10,950 nucleotides of DNA, taken from CADEFX01 sp050260355. GTDB lineage: Bacteria; Pseudomonadota; Alphaproteobacteria; Rhizobiales; Hyphomicrobiaceae. Below, one piece after another: positions 9,920 through 10,950 of the stretch. The position numbers were made by a program, and so were the translations under genes. The notes under the pieces were generated by a model that worked only from the letters and a program-made list of their open reading frames with translations, did not search any database and was not told where the DNA came from. Location of the stretch: the NCBI GenBank assembly GCA_050260355.1, contig JBLNBZ010000057.1, positions 1 to 10,950 of the forward strand, written 5' to 3'. Position 1 is the first letter of the stretch; every line of letters starts with the position of its first letter.

Positions 9920-10950
9920 ATGGGAAAGACTACGGGCTTCTTGGAGATCGAGCGCAAGGACCGCGGCTACAGGCCCGTGGCCGAGCGCGTGAAGCATTGG
10001 CGCGAGTTCGTCGAGCCGCTGCCCGAGCCAGAGGTCAAGAAGCAGGCGGCGCGCTGCATGGACTGCGGCATTCCGTACTGCCACAACGGCTGTCCGGTGA
10101 ACAACCAGATCCCGGACTGGAACGACCTGGTGTATCGCGGGCAGTGGCAGACGGCGGCGGCCAACCTGCATTCCACCAATAATTTTCCTGAGGTAACAGG
10201 GCGCGTCTGCCCGGCGCCGTGCGAGGCGGCCTGCACGCTCAACATCGAGGATATTCCGGTCACCATCAAAACGATCGAGTGCGCCATCGTCGACCGCGCA
10301 TTCGAGGAAGGCTGGGTGGTGCCGCAGCCGGCCGAGGTGAAGACCGGCAAGAGCGTCGCCATCGTGGGATCCGGGCCTGCGGGGCTCGCCGCGGCCCAGC
10401 AGCTCGCGCGCGCGGGTCACGAGGTGCATGTCTACGAGAAGAACGGCAAGCCCGGCGGATTGCTGGTCTACGGCATTCCCGACTTCAAGATGGAGAAGCA
10501 CATCATCGCGCGGCGCGTGAAGCAGTTGGAGGCGGAAGGCGTCGTCTTCCACTGCAACGTGCACGTCGGCAAGGACATCAGCGCGCAGGAGCTGGAGGCC
10601 GGCCACGATGCTCTGCTTTTGGCCGGCGGATCGGAGCAGCCGTTCGATTTCTTCGCGGCCTCGCCTGGGCGCGATCTGGACGGCATCCACTTCGCCATGC
10701 AGTTCCTGCCGCAGCAGAACCGCCGCGTCTCGGGCGAGGCACCGCAGCCGGGCAAGGAGATCACGGCCAAGGACAAGCACGTGGTGGTGATCGGCGGCGG
10801 CGATACGGGGTCGGACTGCATCGGCACGTCCTTCCGCCAGGGTGCCAAATCGGTGACCCAGCTCGAGATCATGCCGATGCCGCCGGAGAAGGAGATGAAG
10901 GCGCTGTCGTGGCCGCACTGGCCGCTGAAGCTGCGCGTCTCCACCAGTCA
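9920..10950 (+). CDS. gltD: Glutamate synthase (NADPH) small subunit, GltD, 5' part cut by window end
   Basis: The beta subunit of GOGAT, which takes electrons from NADPH through FAD and two 4Fe-4S clusters to GltB. The first 343 codons are present and the frame is still open at the edge; a full subunit has roughly 470-480 residues. Visible are the N-terminal cluster cysteines 46, 49, 54 and 58 (RCMDCGIPYCHNGCP), a second set 97, 101 and 105 (GRVCPAPCEAACTLN), the FAD Rossmann motif GSGPAG (150-155) with Glu175-region VYEKNGKPGG after it, and the NADPH-binding GGGDTG (292-297). The ATG at 9920 gives the N-terminus expected for the family, but its ribosome binding site is weak (AGGCGA, two bases upstream). 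It starts 122 nt after gltB and is presumably cotranscribed with it; a 20-codon frame lies in the gap. Without the missing 3' end its integrity cannot be judged. Confidence 0.96.
   Translation, partial: MGKTTGFLEIERKDRGYRPVAERVKHWREFVEPLPEPEVKKQAARCMDCGIPYCHNGCPVNNQIPDWNDLVYRGQWQTAAANLHSTNNFPEVTGRVCPAPCEAACTLNIEDIPVTIKTIECAIVDRAFEEGWVVPQPAEVKTGKSVAIVGSGPAGLAAAQQLARAGHEVHVYEKNGKPGGLLVYGIPDFKMEKHIIARRVKQLEAEGVVFHCNVHVGKDISAQELEAGHDALLLAGGSEQPFDFFAASPGRDLDGIHFAMQFLPQQNRRVSGEAPQPGKEITAKDKHVVVIGGGDTGSDCIGTSFRQGAKSVTQLEIMPMPPEKEMKALSWPHWPLKLRVSTS

Overview
The window is GC-rich chromosomal DNA of an alphaproteobacterium, most likely one of the Hyphomicrobiales (rhizobia and relatives). The indications are codon use rich in G/C at third positions, a gltB-gltD operon whose GltB has a 36-residue propeptide as in Azospirillum, a monofunctional MtgA transglycosylase, and a palindromic repeat near the left end of a kind common between genes in this order. 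The lineage is inferred from these features, not from a database search.

Left end (1-231): a C23/G20 homopolymer pair that looks like a contig-edge artefact, then an intergenic palindromic repeat with a perfect 12-bp stem. Left half (232-4527, all minus strand): read in transcription order from the right, mtgA (peptidoglycan glycosyltransferase), a GMC-family flavin oxidoreductase, an arylformamidase-like alpha/beta hydrolase and a crotonase-fold protein. The last three are closely spaced (22 and 105 nt) with good ribosome binding sites and probably form a small catabolic operon for an unidentified substrate: oxidation of an alcohol, hydrolysis of an ester or amide, and rearrangement of an acyl-CoA. 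The crotonase lacks both glutamates of classical enoyl-CoA hydratases, so its usual label is doubtful.

Middle (4528-5033): a 506-nt divergent intergenic region between mtgA and gltB. It holds no convincing gene, but has a perfect 10-bp palindrome, a weak sigma-70-like promoter candidate towards gltB, and three small hairpins, one capped by a GNRA tetraloop.

Right half (5034-10950, plus strand): gltB and gltD, the large and small subunits of NADPH-dependent glutamate synthase (GOGAT), the ammonium-assimilation enzyme that works with glutamine synthetase. gltB is complete. gltD is cut by the window edge after 343 codons. The 122-nt gap between them carries a 20-codon reading frame with a better Shine-Dalgarno than gltD itself; its peptide aligns without gaps to the first 20 residues of GltD, which suggests a decayed duplication of the gltD start. 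This is the most unusual detail here. No CRISPR array, insertion sequence, tRNA, rRNA, phage gene or clear novel multi-gene system was seen; most of the window is ordinary core and peripheral metabolism.
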